From Hydrogenophaga sp. NFH-34 (lineage in GTDB: Bacteria; Pseudomonadota; Gammaproteobacteria; Burkholderiales; Burkholderiaceae_C), in assembly GCF_021401345.1 (NCBI RefSeq), contig NZ_JACBGE010000036.1, positions 1-33,205 of the forward strand: a stretch of 33,205 nucleotides of DNA, in the 5' to 3' direction. The notes beneath the pieces were generated by a model that worked only from the letters and a program-made list of their open reading frames with translations, was not told the DNA's origin and searched no databases. Below are positions 15,803 to 23,869 of the stretch, one piece after another. A program made the position numbers and the translations under genes. Numbering within the stretch: position 1 is the stretch's first letter; the number at the start of each line of letters is the position of its first letter.

Positions 15803-16492
15803 ACGGTACAAAAGGTCAAGCCGGCGGCGACGCGCAAAACGCCGCCGGCGCGCGGTGCGCGCAAGGAACCGCTGCGCACCAACGACCCCGACCGCACCAT
15901 GGCCAACATCCTCGACGTGGCCAAGCAGGAGTTCGCCGAAAAAGGGCTGGCGGGCGCGCGCATCGACGAGATCGCCGACGCCACCCAGACCAGCAAGCGC
16001 ATGATCTACTACTACTTCGGTAGCAAGGAAGGTCTGTACACCGCGGTGCTGGAAGCTTCGTACCGGGAGATGCGGACCCATGAGGCGGACCTGGATCTGG
16101 AAAACCTCGACCCGGTCGAGGCGCTGCGTCGCCTGGTTGAATACACCTTCGACCACCACCGCGAGCACGAGGACTACATCCGCCTGGTGATGAACGAAAA
16201 CATCAACCGGGGCCAGTACCTGGCGCAGAGCCCCGAGATCCAGGCCCTGAACGTGCCCGCGATTTCGGCCATCGAATCGCTCTACCGCCGCGGCCTGGCC
16301 AGCGGGGTGTTCCGCCCGGGCCTCGATCCGCTCGACATCCACGCCTCCATTTCGGCGCTCACCTTCTTCAATGTGTCCAACCGGCACACCTTTGGCCTGA
16401 TCTTCAAGTTCGACGCGGCCTCGCCCGACTGGATCGCCCTGCGCCGACGCAGCGTGGTCGAAACCATCGAACGCTTCCTGCTCGCGCTCTGA
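15794..16492 (+). CDS. TetR-family transcriptional regulator
   Basis: 232 aa. A basic, low-complexity N-terminal extension of about 30 residues precedes the TetR DNA-binding domain: MANILDVAKQEFAEKGLAGA (about 36-55) then IDEIADATQTSKRMIYYYFG with the usual YYYFGSKEGLY end (about 70-82). The C-terminal ligand domain has FDHHREHEDYIRLVMNENIN and ends ETIERFLLAL, resembling the RutR/NicS-like C-terminal family. No ribosome site is visible, which fits a leaderless start. Flanked by the CoA-transferase and the TRAP genes, it likely controls both; CTGGTTC half-sites occur at its own start, in the dctP promoter and at 12738. Confidence 0.93.
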   Translation: MNQTVQKVKPAATRKTPPARGARKEPLRTNDPDRTMANILDVAKQEFAEKGLAGARIDEIADATQTSKRMIYYYFGSKEGLYTAVLEASYREMRTHEADLDLENLDPVEALRRLVEYTFDHHREHEDYIRLVMNENINRGQYLAQSPEIQALNVPAISAIESLYRRGLASGVFRPGLDPLDIHASISALTFFNVSNRHTFGLIFKFDAASPDWIALRRRSVVETIERFLLAL

Positions 16493-16564
16493 GGCGCGTG
16501 CTCACGCCCGGCCGCCCGCGCGGCACCCCGACACCGCCTAGGGAAAACACCAACGCGCTTGTCG

Positions 16565-16593
16565 TTGACTGAATTAACTGGTTCGTACATTAT
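16565..16593 (+). promoter_or_regulatory. Promoter of the TRAP operon with embedded CTGGTTC half-site
   Basis: TTGACT (16565-16570) and CATTAT (16588-16593) are 17 bases apart, giving a start near 16600, about 60 bases before dctP. CTGGTTC (16578-16584) lies in the spacer, where a bound repressor would block polymerase. It is the same heptamer as the arms flanking the TetR start. Confidence 0.6.
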
Positions 16594-16660
16594 TTCCTGA
16601 AGACTGAAACCGCTTGCCGGGCGCCGCTTTCAGGCCATCCCTTCCTTCAGGAGATACACC

Positions 16661-17653
16661 ATGCCCCATCGCCTCACCCGCCGTGCGCTGCTCGGCGCCA
16701 CCACCGCCCTGTGCGCAGCCACCCTGCCCTCTTGGGCCGCGGCACAGGGCAAGGTCGAGCTGATCTATTCGGACACGCTGGTCGAATCGGACCCGCGCGC
16801 CGCCATCCTCAAAGACGTGTTCGCCAAGAGCCTGGGGGCCGATTTCGACTTCAAGCCCTATTTCGGCGCGACCCTGTTCAAGCAGGGCACCGAGCCGGTC
16901 GCCATGCAGCGCGGCAACCTGCACATGGCCAACCTGGCGGCCTTCGACGTGCAGAAGCAGATCCCGGCCTGGGGCATCGTGACCACGCCCTACATGTTCC
17001 GCGACCACCTGCACATGAAGAAGGTGTTCGACGGCGACGTCGGCCAGGAGCTGTTCGCCATGATGGAAAAGCAGATGGGCATCAAGGTCCTGGCGGTGCC
17101 CTACATCGGCGTGCGCAACCTGGGCCTCAAGCCCAAGAAGAAGATCATGGTGCCGGCCGATCTGGCCGGTATCAAGCTGCGCATGCCGCCCGGTGAGGCC
17201 TGGCAGTTCGTCGGGACCGCCATGGGCGCCAACCCGACGCCGCTGGCCTTCACCGAGGTCTACACCGCGCTGCAGACCGGTGCCATCGACGGCCAGGACA
17301 ACCCCATGGGCGCGGTCCGCAGCATGAAGTTCTACGAAGTCACCTCGCAGATCGTCAAGACCGGCCACCTGATTGCCAACAACCTGTTCACCATCAGCCT
17401 GTCCAAGTGGAACAGCCTGACCCCGGCGCAGCAGAAGACGCTGCAGGCTGCGGCCGACAGGTTCGCTGCGGCCGTGACGGCGCAAGCCCTCAAGGACGAC
17501 GCCGAACAGGAAGTCTTCATGAAGCAGCAGGGCCTGGACGTCTACACCCCCGACCTGGCGGCCTTCCGCCAGCACGTGCTGGGCGTCTACAGCAAGAGCA
17601 AGTTCGCCGCCGACTGGCCGGCCGGCATGCTCGACCGCATCAACAAACTCTGA
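16661..17653 (+). CDS. dctP: TRAP transporter periplasmic solute-binding protein DctP no. 1
   Basis: 330 aa. The signal peptide is residues 1-28 (MPHRLTRRALLGATTALCAA, cleavage near WAAAQ). The RRALLG stretch could be a twin-arginine signal, though the core motif is incomplete. The mature part has GIKLRMPPGEAW (about 168-179), whose Arg is the residue that pairs with the substrate carboxylate in TRAP proteins. It then has TEVYTALQTGAIDGQDNP, the DctP signature. AGGAGA precedes the ATG. It is the first gene of dctPQM, separated from dctQ by repeat copy C. The ligand is a carboxylate, probably the acid degraded by this cluster. The protein at 23870 is a close paralogue. Confidence 0.95.
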   Translation: MPHRLTRRALLGATTALCAATLPSWAAAQGKVELIYSDTLVESDPRAAILKDVFAKSLGADFDFKPYFGATLFKQGTEPVAMQRGNLHMANLAAFDVQKQIPAWGIVTTPYMFRDHLHMKKVFDGDVGQELFAMMEKQMGIKVLAVPYIGVRNLGLKPKKKIMVPADLAGIKLRMPPGEAWQFVGTAMGANPTPLAFTEVYTALQTGAIDGQDNPMGAVRSMKFYEVTSQIVKTGHLIANNLFTISLSKWNSLTPAQQKTLQAAADRFAAAVTAQALKDDAEQEVFMKQQGLDVYTPDLAAFRQHVLGVYSKSKFAADWPAGMLDRINKL

Positions 17654-17750
17654 CACCCCCTGCGCCGCTGCGCGGCTTCCCCATCTCTCGCCTGCGGCGG
17701 GAGGGGGACGGCACCTGAGGCCCGGCTCTGAGCCGGTTCCTCGGTATCCC
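17653..17750. repeat. Intergenic GC-rich hairpin repeat, copy C
   Basis: It begins in the dctP stop and shows the order ACCCCC, GCGCCGCTGCGCGGC hairpin, a variant C-rich/G-rich pair, GGCACC, GGCCCGGCTCTGAGCCGG and CTCGGTATCCCT. It resembles copies A and B. It lies between dctP and dctQ, where it may lower expression of the membrane genes relative to the binding protein. Confidence 0.55.
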
Positions 17751-17830
17751 TGGAGGGGGCACCTCGCGCGCAGCAGTTGGCACCATGCCATTCACCCATT
17801 GCCCGGTTCTGCACTTCTCGGACTCACCCC

Positions 17831-18367
17831 ATGAGCGCTTCCCCCTCTTCACCGCCCGCCCCCCGTCTGCTGCGTTGGCTGCAACTGGGCGCCAACCATG
17901 TGCTGGTGCTGATGATGGCCACGATGTTCGTGTCCTTCATCCTGCAGATCGGCTTTCGCTACATCTCCAACAAGCCACTGGCCTGGACCGACGAGGTCTG
18001 TGTGCTGATGTGGCTCTGGGGCATTCTCTGGGGCGCGGCCTTTGTCATGAGCAACCGCGACGACATCCGCTTCGACGTGCTCACCAGCCACGTCCCACGG
18101 GGCGTGCGGCGCGCACTCACCGTGGTGGTCAGCGCGGCCGTGGTGGTGATCCTGCTGCTCTCGCTGCCGGCGAGCTGGAGCTACGTCAGCTTCATGAAGG
18201 TCGAAGACTCGGCCGCCCTGGGCATCCGCATGGACTTCTTCTTCTCGATCTACATCGCCTTCGTGGTGGCCATGGTGGTGCGCCACGCCTGGCTGGGCAT
18301 CGACGCCCTGCGCAACCGCCTGTTTGACGACGAACCCGCTGCCGAAGTGGCCAAGGAGGCCGCATGA
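17831..18367 (+). CDS. dctQ: TRAP transporter small membrane subunit DctQ
   Basis: 178 aa from the ATG at 17831. An ATG 54 bases further upstream would only add a non-membrane stretch. Four hydrophobic segments are visible (about residues 20-42, 55-75, 95-117, 135-158). The family motif FRYISNKPLAWTDEVCVLMWLWGILWGAA is here: the RY, W-T-E/D-E and G pattern typical of DctQ. The subunit joins the large permease and gives structural support. The stop codon overlaps the dctM start as ATGA, showing tight coupling. Confidence 0.94.
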   Translation: MSASPSSPPAPRLLRWLQLGANHVLVLMMATMFVSFILQIGFRYISNKPLAWTDEVCVLMWLWGILWGAAFVMSNRDDIRFDVLTSHVPRGVRRALTVVVSAAVVVILLLSLPASWSYVSFMKVEDSAALGIRMDFFFSIYIAFVVAMVVRHAWLGIDALRNRLFDDEPAAEVAKEAA

Positions 18368-19665
18368 ACCTGTTCTCTCCTTTTGCGATGACGGTCTACC
18401 TGATCATCGCGCTCAGCCTGATGGGCCTGCCCATCGGCCTGTCGATGCTGGTCAGCTCCATCATGTACCTGTTCGTCACCGGCCAGGACATGGGCATCGC
18501 CGCCGAGCAGTTGCTGCAGGGCCTGAACAACTCCTACACCCTGCTGGCGATCCCGCTGTTCATTCTCGCGGCCGAGATCATGAACATGGGCTCGCTCACC
18601 GACAAGCTGCTCGGGTTCTGCAACGCCATCGTCGGGCGCTTCCGCGGCGGCCTGGGCCACGTGAACATCCTGTCTTCGCTGATCTTTTCGGGCATGTCGG
18701 GCTCGGCGATTGCCGACGCTGCCGGCGTGGGCCGCATGGTCATCAGCATGATGACGCGCGGCGGCCGCTACACCCCCGCCTATGCCGCGGCCGTCACCGC
18801 GGCTTCAGCGGTGATCGGGCCCATCATTCCGCCCTCGATCCCGCTGGTGCTCTACGGCCTGATCTCGGACGCTTCCATCGGCTTCCTGTTCATGGCCGGT
18901 ATCGTGCCCGGCCTGATCCTGGCCGTGGTGCTGATGGCCATGAACGCCTACCTGGCCCGCGTGCGCAACTTCCCGGTGGAGCCGCCGGTGCCGCTGCGCG
19001 AGCTGCCGGGCATCACCTTCCGGGCGCTGCCGGCGCTGCTGATGCCGGTGGTGCTGCTGGGCGGCATCTACAGCGGCGTCATGACCCCGACCGAAGCCGC
19101 CGCCGTGGCCGCCCTCTATGCGCTGGTGATCTCCACCGTGCTCTACCGCTCGGTCTCCCTGCGGGGCGCCTACGGCGCGCTGCTCTCCAGCGGCCGCTCC
19201 ATGGCCACCATCGGCATCCTGATCTCGGGCGCGCTGGTGTTCAACTACGTGGTCACGCGCGAGAACATCCCGGTCACCGTGAGCCAGATCCTCACCGCCA
19301 TGGAACTCACGCCGCTGACTTTCCTGCTGATGGTCAACGTGCTGCTGCTGATCCTGGGCGCGCTGCTCGAAGGCGGCACCATCCTGCTGGTGATCGTCCC
19401 GATCCTGATCCCCACCGCCAAGCTGCTGGGCATCGACATGGTGCACTTCGGCCTGGTCGTCACCGTCAACCTGATGATCGGCCTGATCACCCCGCCCTAC
19501 GGCCTGCTGCTGTTCATCATGGGCAACATCACCGGCGAGCCCCTGCGCCGCATCGTGGCCGAAACCCTGCCCTTCCTCGCCGTGATGATCGGCGCCCTGT
19601 TCTTCATCACCTACGTGCCCGACGCCGTGCTGTGGCTGCCCCGCCTGTTCGGCTACCAGGGCTGA
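18364..19665 (+). CDS. dctM: TRAP transporter large permease subunit DctM
   Basis: 433 aa, typical for DctM. About 12 membrane segments. Motifs include LNNSYTLLAIPLFILAAEIMN (about 57-77), SLIFSGMSGSAIADAAGVGR (about 105-124) and SAVIGPIIPPSIPLVLYG (about 152-169), the substrate- and sodium-site regions of this family. It couples sodium entry to carboxylate uptake with DctP and DctQ. It begins inside the dctQ stop. The esterase gene follows after 20 bases, so transport and hydrolysis may share a transcript. Confidence 0.96.
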   Translation: MNLFSPFAMTVYLIIALSLMGLPIGLSMLVSSIMYLFVTGQDMGIAAEQLLQGLNNSYTLLAIPLFILAAEIMNMGSLTDKLLGFCNAIVGRFRGGLGHVNILSSLIFSGMSGSAIADAAGVGRMVISMMTRGGRYTPAYAAAVTAASAVIGPIIPPSIPLVLYGLISDASIGFLFMAGIVPGLILAVVLMAMNAYLARVRNFPVEPPVPLRELPGITFRALPALLMPVVLLGGIYSGVMTPTEAAAVAALYALVISTVLYRSVSLRGAYGALLSSGRSMATIGILISGALVFNYVVTRENIPVTVSQILTAMELTPLTFLLMVNVLLLILGALLEGGTILLVIVPILIPTAKLLGIDMVHFGLVVTVNLMIGLITPPYGLLLFIMGNITGEPLRRIVAETLPFLAVMIGALFFITYVPDAVLWLPRLFGYQG

Positions 19666-19685
19666 GCCCTTTCTGAAAGTCCCGA

Positions 19686-20621
19686 ATGATCCATCCCGAC
19701 ATCCACCGCTTCCTCGTCGACTGGGACGCCGCCTGGGCCATGCTGGCGCCCGGCGCCGGCCCGGCGGCGCGGCGCGGCCACTTTGAAGGCGTGGCCGCAG
19801 CGATGCGCGAGCCGCACCCGCCCGGCATCGGTACCCGCGAACACCATGTGCCCGTGCCCGAAACCGGCACCACCGTGCGCGTGCGCGAATTCCGGCCGCA
19901 AGGCGCCACCGCGGCGCTGCCCGCACTGGTCTACCTGCACGGCGGCGCCTGGATGCAAGGCAGCCCTGAAACCCACTGGGATATCACGGCCGGTTTCGCC
20001 GCGCTGAACCAGCAGGCGGTGTTCAGTGTCGACTACGCGCTGGCGCCCGAACAGCCCTTTCCCCGCGCGCTGCACGAAACCCTGGCGGTCGCGCGCTGGG
20101 TTCACGACCACGCCGCCGCGCTGGGCCTGCGCGCCGACGCCATCGCGATCGGCGGCGACAGCGCGGGCGGCAACCTGGCCGCCGCGGCCACCCTGGAACT
20201 GCGCGGCACGCCGCAGGCCCCGCGCGCGCAGTTGCTGATCTACCCGGCGACCGAGTTCACGCTGGACCGGCCCTCGCACCGCGAGAACGCCAACGGACCG
20301 CTGGTGACCGTGGCGTCCATGCCCATGGTCAACGCCATGTACTGCCCTGACACGAGCCTGCACCTCACGCCCCCCGTCTCGCCCCTGCGCGCGGCCAGCC
20401 ACGCTGGTCTGCCGCCGGCCTTCGTGGCGGTCGCGCAGCACGACCCGCTGCGCGACGAAGGTATGGCCTACGCCGAAGCGCTGCAGGCGGCCGGTGTGGC
20501 GGTGGAACTCGACCGCGGCGAAGCGCTGATCCACGGCTACCTGCGCGCCAAGGCCTACTGCGCGCCGGCGCGCGAGCGCTTCGAGCGCATGGCCGCCTGG
20601 CTCCAGAGCACGCTGGCCTGA
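19686..20621 (+). CDS. Alpha/beta hydrolase, HSL-type (family IV) esterase/lipase
   Basis: 311 aa. The oxyanion-hole motif HGGAW is at about 80-84, the nucleophile is in GDSAGG (about 155-160), and the catalytic Asp and His fit QHDPLRDEG and LIHGYL. This is the hormone-sensitive-lipase family of carboxylesterases acting on short acyl or aryl esters. It starts 20 bases after dctM and is followed by aroQ after 37 bases. A role in freeing the acid from an ester or lactone (as with chlorogenate-like quinate esters) before ring metabolism is attractive but only inferred. No signal peptide is seen, so it acts in the cytoplasm. Confidence 0.93.
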   Translation: MIHPDIHRFLVDWDAAWAMLAPGAGPAARRGHFEGVAAAMREPHPPGIGTREHHVPVPETGTTVRVREFRPQGATAALPALVYLHGGAWMQGSPETHWDITAGFAALNQQAVFSVDYALAPEQPFPRALHETLAVARWVHDHAAALGLRADAIAIGGDSAGGNLAAAATLELRGTPQAPRAQLLIYPATEFTLDRPSHRENANGPLVTVASMPMVNAMYCPDTSLHLTPPVSPLRAASHAGLPPAFVAVAQHDPLRDEGMAYAEALQAAGVAVELDRGEALIHGYLRAKAYCAPARERFERMAAWLQSTLA

Positions 20622-20658
20622 GCCTTTGAGTTTCTGAACACGAGACCCCGCTTTCCGC

Positions 20659-21135
20659 ATGAAAAAAATCCTGATCCTCAACGGCCCCAACCTCAACCTG
20701 CTGGGCACGCGCGAACCCGCCCAGTACGGCCACACCACGCTGGCCGACGTCGAAGCCTTCTGCAAGGCCCATGGCGAGAAGCTCGGCTACGCGGTCGAGT
20801 GCTTCCAGAGCAACTGGGAGGGCGCGCTGCTGGACAAGATCCACGAATACGGCCAGCTTTTCAAGGCCGGTGAGGTGCTCGGCGTGGTGATCAACCCCGG
20901 CGCACTCACCCACACTTCCATCGCCCTGCACGACGCCATCAAGGGCGTCGACCCCATGCCCGTGATCGAGTGCCACATCTCCAATGTGCACGCGCGCGAG
21001 GCCTTCCGCCACCACTCCTGGGTCTCCCCGGCCGCCGCCGGCATCGTCATCGGCTTCGGCGTCGACGGCTACCTCGTCGCCATCGACGGCTTGGTTCGCA
21101 AGTTCGTGCATTCGGCCGCCACGAAGCCCGCCTGA
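20659..21135 (+). CDS. aroQ: Type II 3-dehydroquinate dehydratase, canonical active site
   Basis: 158 aa. All expected residues are present: NGPNLNLLGTREPAQYG with the key Arg and catalytic Tyr, FQSNWEG, INPGALTHTSIALHDA with the His and Asp that contact ring hydroxyls, and ECHISNVHAREAFRHHS with the catalytic His and both Arg. The enzyme is a cytoplasmic dodecamer that converts 3-dehydroquinate to 3-dehydroshikimate by anti-elimination. Type II enzymes serve both biosynthesis and quinate catabolism. Its place at the end of the TRAP-esterase set argues for the catabolic role, but a housekeeping role cannot be excluded without the rest of the genome. Confidence 0.95.
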   Translation: MKKILILNGPNLNLLGTREPAQYGHTTLADVEAFCKAHGEKLGYAVECFQSNWEGALLDKIHEYGQLFKAGEVLGVVINPGALTHTSIALHDAIKGVDPMPVIECHISNVHAREAFRHHSWVSPAAAGIVIGFGVDGYLVAIDGLVRKFVHSAATKPA

Positions 21136-21174
21136 CGCCCCGTGGCGGGCGTCGATGACAAAGGGTTTACCCGC

Positions 21175-21221
21175 AAATTGAGCGATCAACGCACAACCGA
21201 TTTCGATCAACGAACAACGGG
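21175..21221. promoter_or_regulatory. Operator-like 21-bp-spaced direct repeat upstream of aroE-like no. 2
   Basis: CGATCAACGCACAACCGA (21183-21200) and CGATCAACGAACAACGGG (21204-21221) match at 15 of 18 bases and start 21 bp apart. An imperfect inverted half (AATTGAGCG, 21177-21185) abuts the first, so the three-half-site plan resembles those at 4736 and 32239. It sits in the 263-bp gap between aroQ and the aroE-like gene. Downstream of it the gap also holds a CCGGCTTCGCCGG hairpin and otherwise nothing recognised. Confidence 0.6.
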
Positions 21222-21398
21222 ATCTTTGAAAACAGGGCGTATCCGGGGCGGCGTCCCTACAGTCGCCACCGCACGCCGGCCTTCTTTTTCCAGCGCCCCC
21301 ATGCCTGCCAGCCACCGCCGCGGCCCGGCTTCGCCGGCCCCCCCAGACAAACGCCTCCGGGGGTTGCACAGGCACGGCGGCGGTCACATCGCATCGTC

Positions 21399-22232
21399 AT
21401 GATCAACGGCCACACCGAACTCATCGCCCACATCGGCTACCCGACACACAGCTTCAAGTCGCCGATGATCTACAACCCCTTCTTCGAAAAGATGGGGATC
21501 AACGCCGTCGTCGTGCCGTTCGGCTGCCGGCCCGACGACTACCCGGCGCTGCTCCGGAGCCTGTTCTCGCTCACCAACATCCGCGGGGCGCTGATCACCA
21601 TGCCGCACAAGGTGGTCACCGTCGGCCTGCTGGACGAGGTCACGCCCACCGTCAAGGTGGCGGGCGCCTGCAACGCGGTCAAACGCCTGCCCGACGGGCG
21701 GCTCGTCGGCGACCAGTTCGACGGCGCCGGTTTCGTCCGTGGCGTGCAGCGCAAGGGCCTGGTGCTGACCGGCGCGCGCGTGCTGGTGGTCGGCAGCGGC
21801 GGCGTGGGCTGCGCCATCGCGGCGTCGCTGGCGGGCGCAGGCATCGCCCACATCAGCCTGTACGACGTGCAGGCCGCGTCGGCCGAGGCCCTGGACCGGC
21901 GCATCCGCGAACACTACCCGGCCATCAGCGTGAGCACCGGCAGCAACGATCCGGCCGGCTTCGATCTCGTGGTCAACGCCACCCCGATGGGCATGAACGA
22001 AGGCGACCCCCTGCCACTGGACGTGGCCCGCCTGGACGCCGCGACCTTTGTCGGCGAGGTCGTGATGCGCACCGAAATGACCGCCTTTCTCGCGGCCGCT
22101 GCGGCCAGAGGCTGCCAGGTGCAAGTGGGCTCTGACATGCTGTTCGAAATGATTCCGGCTTATCTGGAATACTTCGGCCTGCCCAGCACCACGGCCGACG
22201 AGCTCCGTTCCGTGGCGCGCCTGAGCTACTGA
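21399..22232 (+). CDS. AroE-like (shikimate/quinate dehydrogenase family) oxidoreductase no. 2
   Basis: 277 aa. The substrate domain has HIGYPTHSFKSPMIYN (residues 11-26), ALITMPHK with Lys71 and CNAVKRL with Asn92. The cofactor domain has VLVVGSGGVGCAIAASLAGA and NATPMGM. As in no. 1, the first Ser of the SxS carboxylate motif is replaced (Phe19) and GDNTDG is GDQFDG (104-109), with Asp108 kept. The shared F in GDxFDG marks both as one divergent AroE branch. They probably oxidise a cyclic hydroxy acid other than shikimate with NAD(P). The gene follows an operator-like repeat and is 14 bp ahead of an EamA permease. Confidence 0.91.
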   Translation: MINGHTELIAHIGYPTHSFKSPMIYNPFFEKMGINAVVVPFGCRPDDYPALLRSLFSLTNIRGALITMPHKVVTVGLLDEVTPTVKVAGACNAVKRLPDGRLVGDQFDGAGFVRGVQRKGLVLTGARVLVVGSGGVGCAIAASLAGAGIAHISLYDVQAASAEALDRRIREHYPAISVSTGSNDPAGFDLVVNATPMGMNEGDPLPLDVARLDAATFVGEVVMRTEMTAFLAAAAARGCQVQVGSDMLFEMIPAYLEYFGLPSTTADELRSVARLSY

Positions 22233-22246
22233 CTCCCGAGCCCCGC

Positions 22247-23107
22247 TTGCCCTCCCCCGACCATCCGCACCCCGGCCAGGGCGTCGCCCTGGCCATCCTG
22301 GCGACCGCCTGCTTCGCCCTCCTCGACACCCTCTCTCAATTCGTCGGCAGCGCCGTACCCGTGCTGATGGCCATCTGGACGCGCTTTCTGGTGCAGACCG
22401 GCATGACCGTGGGCCTGCTGCTGCCCAGGCAGGGCCGCTCGCTGTTCGCGACCCGGGCGCCGGGGTGGCAACTGCTGCGCGGCGCCCTCATGACCACCTC
22501 GGGGGTGGGCGCCTACCTGAGCCTGCAGCATGTGCCGGTCGGCGAGTTCACCGCCATCCTCATGCTGGTGCCGCTGGCCGTCACGCTGCTGGCGGCCGTG
22601 CTGCTGCGCGAGCGGGTCAGCGCGCTCACCTGGGCCCTGGTGGCGGGCGGCCTGACCGGCGCGCTGATCATCGTGCGGCCCAAGGGCAGCGACCTCAACC
22701 TCGGCATGTTCCTGCCGCTGGTGCTGGTGGTCATCAACGCCTGCTACCAGATCGTGACCAGCCGCATGGTCAAGACCGAAGACCCCGCCACCATGCACTT
22801 CTACACCGGCCTGTTCGGACTGGCCATCGCATCCCTGGCCCTGCCCTGGAGCTGGACGCGGTTGCCTACACCCGGACTCTGGCTGCTGGTGGCCCTGCTC
22901 GGCGTGTTCGGTTCGCTCGGCCACTATTTCATGATCAAGGCCTACCAGAAGGCGCCAGCCTCGCGCATCACGCCCTACATGTACAGCCAGATCGGTTTCG
23001 CCACGCTGGCCGGCTGGATCGTGTTCGGCCACGCCCCCGATGTCTGGACCGTGCTCGGCATCGCGCTGGTGGCGGTGTGCGGTGTGCTGGGGGTCCGTGC
23101 GCGGTAG
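22247..23107 (+). CDS. EamA/DMT-superfamily permease (TTG start)
   Basis: 286 aa with about ten hydrophobic segments in two repeats, the EamA layout. The only start that keeps the first membrane segment (VALAILATACFALLDTLSQF) is TTG at 22247; the next ATG (MAIWTRF) would remove it. The second repeat begins LGMFLPLVLVVINACYQIV. DMT proteins export or import metabolites such as amino acids or organic acids. Fourteen bases after the aroE-like stop, it might export an intermediate or import the substrate; there is no direct evidence. It converges with the gene at 23166, with a small GCCCA/TGGGC hairpin (23124-23139) between. Confidence 0.88.
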   Translation: MPSPDHPHPGQGVALAILATACFALLDTLSQFVGSAVPVLMAIWTRFLVQTGMTVGLLLPRQGRSLFATRAPGWQLLRGALMTTSGVGAYLSLQHVPVGEFTAILMLVPLAVTLLAAVLLRERVSALTWALVAGGLTGALIIVRPKGSDLNLGMFLPLVLVVINACYQIVTSRMVKTEDPATMHFYTGLFGLAIASLALPWSWTRLPTPGLWLLVALLGVFGSLGHYFMIKAYQKAPASRITPYMYSQIGFATLAGWIVFGHAPDVWTVLGIALVAVCGVLGVRAR

Positions 23108-23165
23108 GCAGCACCGCCGCTTCGCCCACCTGCTTGGGCTGGGCCGGCGCTGACGCGCGACGTGC

Positions 23166-23855
23166 TCAGGCCGGGTCGCCCAGCCCCGCCAACCGCCGGT
23201 CGAGCTGGAAGCAGGCGCTGAAAGCCTGCGTGTCCACCGCCTCGGGCAGCCCCAGCCCCAGGACGGGCAGCACCGCGAGCGCCGCCTGCGCGGCGGTGGT
23301 GTGCAGCGCTTCGATCACCAGCACGCCGTCGAACACGCCTTCGGCACTGCGGCGCATGGACTTCTCCCGGGTCTGTACCCCGGTACCGGCGGCATCGACC
23401 TGCACCAGCCAGACCTGCGCCACGGCGTCCAGCGCGGCGATGCGCTGCACCAGCGCCTGCCGGGCCGCAGCCTCGTGCAGGCCGGCCGCCGCCAGGTCCA
23501 GCCGCAACGGCAGGACCACCGAGCCGCTGCCCAGACCCGCCCGCGCCACCACCGGCCCGCCGCCGCGGGCGAAGTTCTGCAGGATGGGCATGGTGCGCTG
23601 CGACCAGGGCGTGGGCGCGTTCAGGCGCGCCAAGTACGACGCACCGGCCAGCACGCCCGCGTCCTGCAGTTCGTAGGTGATGAAAAAACGGCGCTTGCCG
23701 CTCGCCTCGGCGCGGAACACCCGGCCCGCGAGAAAGCCGTCCACCCCCACCCGCTCCAGCACGTGTTCGCGCGTGAGCCAGTGCAGGTAGTCGGTTTCCT
23801 GGTCGGGTTCGATGTCGCTCCAGATGGCGAGCTGGGCGGTTCCGCGAAGCGTCAT
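23166..23855 (-). CDS. Unrecognised protein, possible dimeric alpha/beta-barrel fold
   Basis: 229 aa. I do not recognise the family with confidence. The first part, with LAIWSDIEPDQETDYLHWLT (about residues 9-28) then FLAGRVFRAE and RRFFITYEL, has the strand-helix-strand pattern of EthD/NIPSNAP-like ferredoxin folds. A second, similar half may run from LPLRLDLAAAG. No signal peptide or membrane segment. It is the third gene of a leftward set, after the aroQ-like and orphan dctP genes, starting 14 bases past dctP. A small helper protein beside ring-acid enzymes, like the NIPSNAP protein at 11112, is a possible parallel. Confidence 0.8.
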   Translation of the reverse strand: MTLRGTAQLAIWSDIEPDQETDYLHWLTREHVLERVGVDGFLAGRVFRAEASGKRRFFITYELQDAGVLAGASYLARLNAPTPWSQRTMPILQNFARGGGPVVARAGLGSGSVVLPLRLDLAAAGLHEAAARQALVQRIAALDAVAQVWLVQVDAAGTGVQTREKSMRRSAEGVFDGVLVIEALHTTAAQAALAVLPVLGLGLPEAVDTQAFSACFQLDRRLAGLGDPA

Positions 23856-23869
23856 GCGGGGGCGTCCTT

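Noticed and set aside
14450..16387. Long minus-strand open frame opposite the CoA-transferase and TetR genes
   Set aside because: Antisense shadow with no recognisable domain; the plus strand carries clear motifs.
20659..21135. Plain housekeeping aromatic amino acid biosynthesis locus
   Set aside because: No other biosynthetic aro genes are nearby, two aroQ-type genes occur, and transporters and regulators surround them. A housekeeping role of this one gene still cannot be fully excluded.
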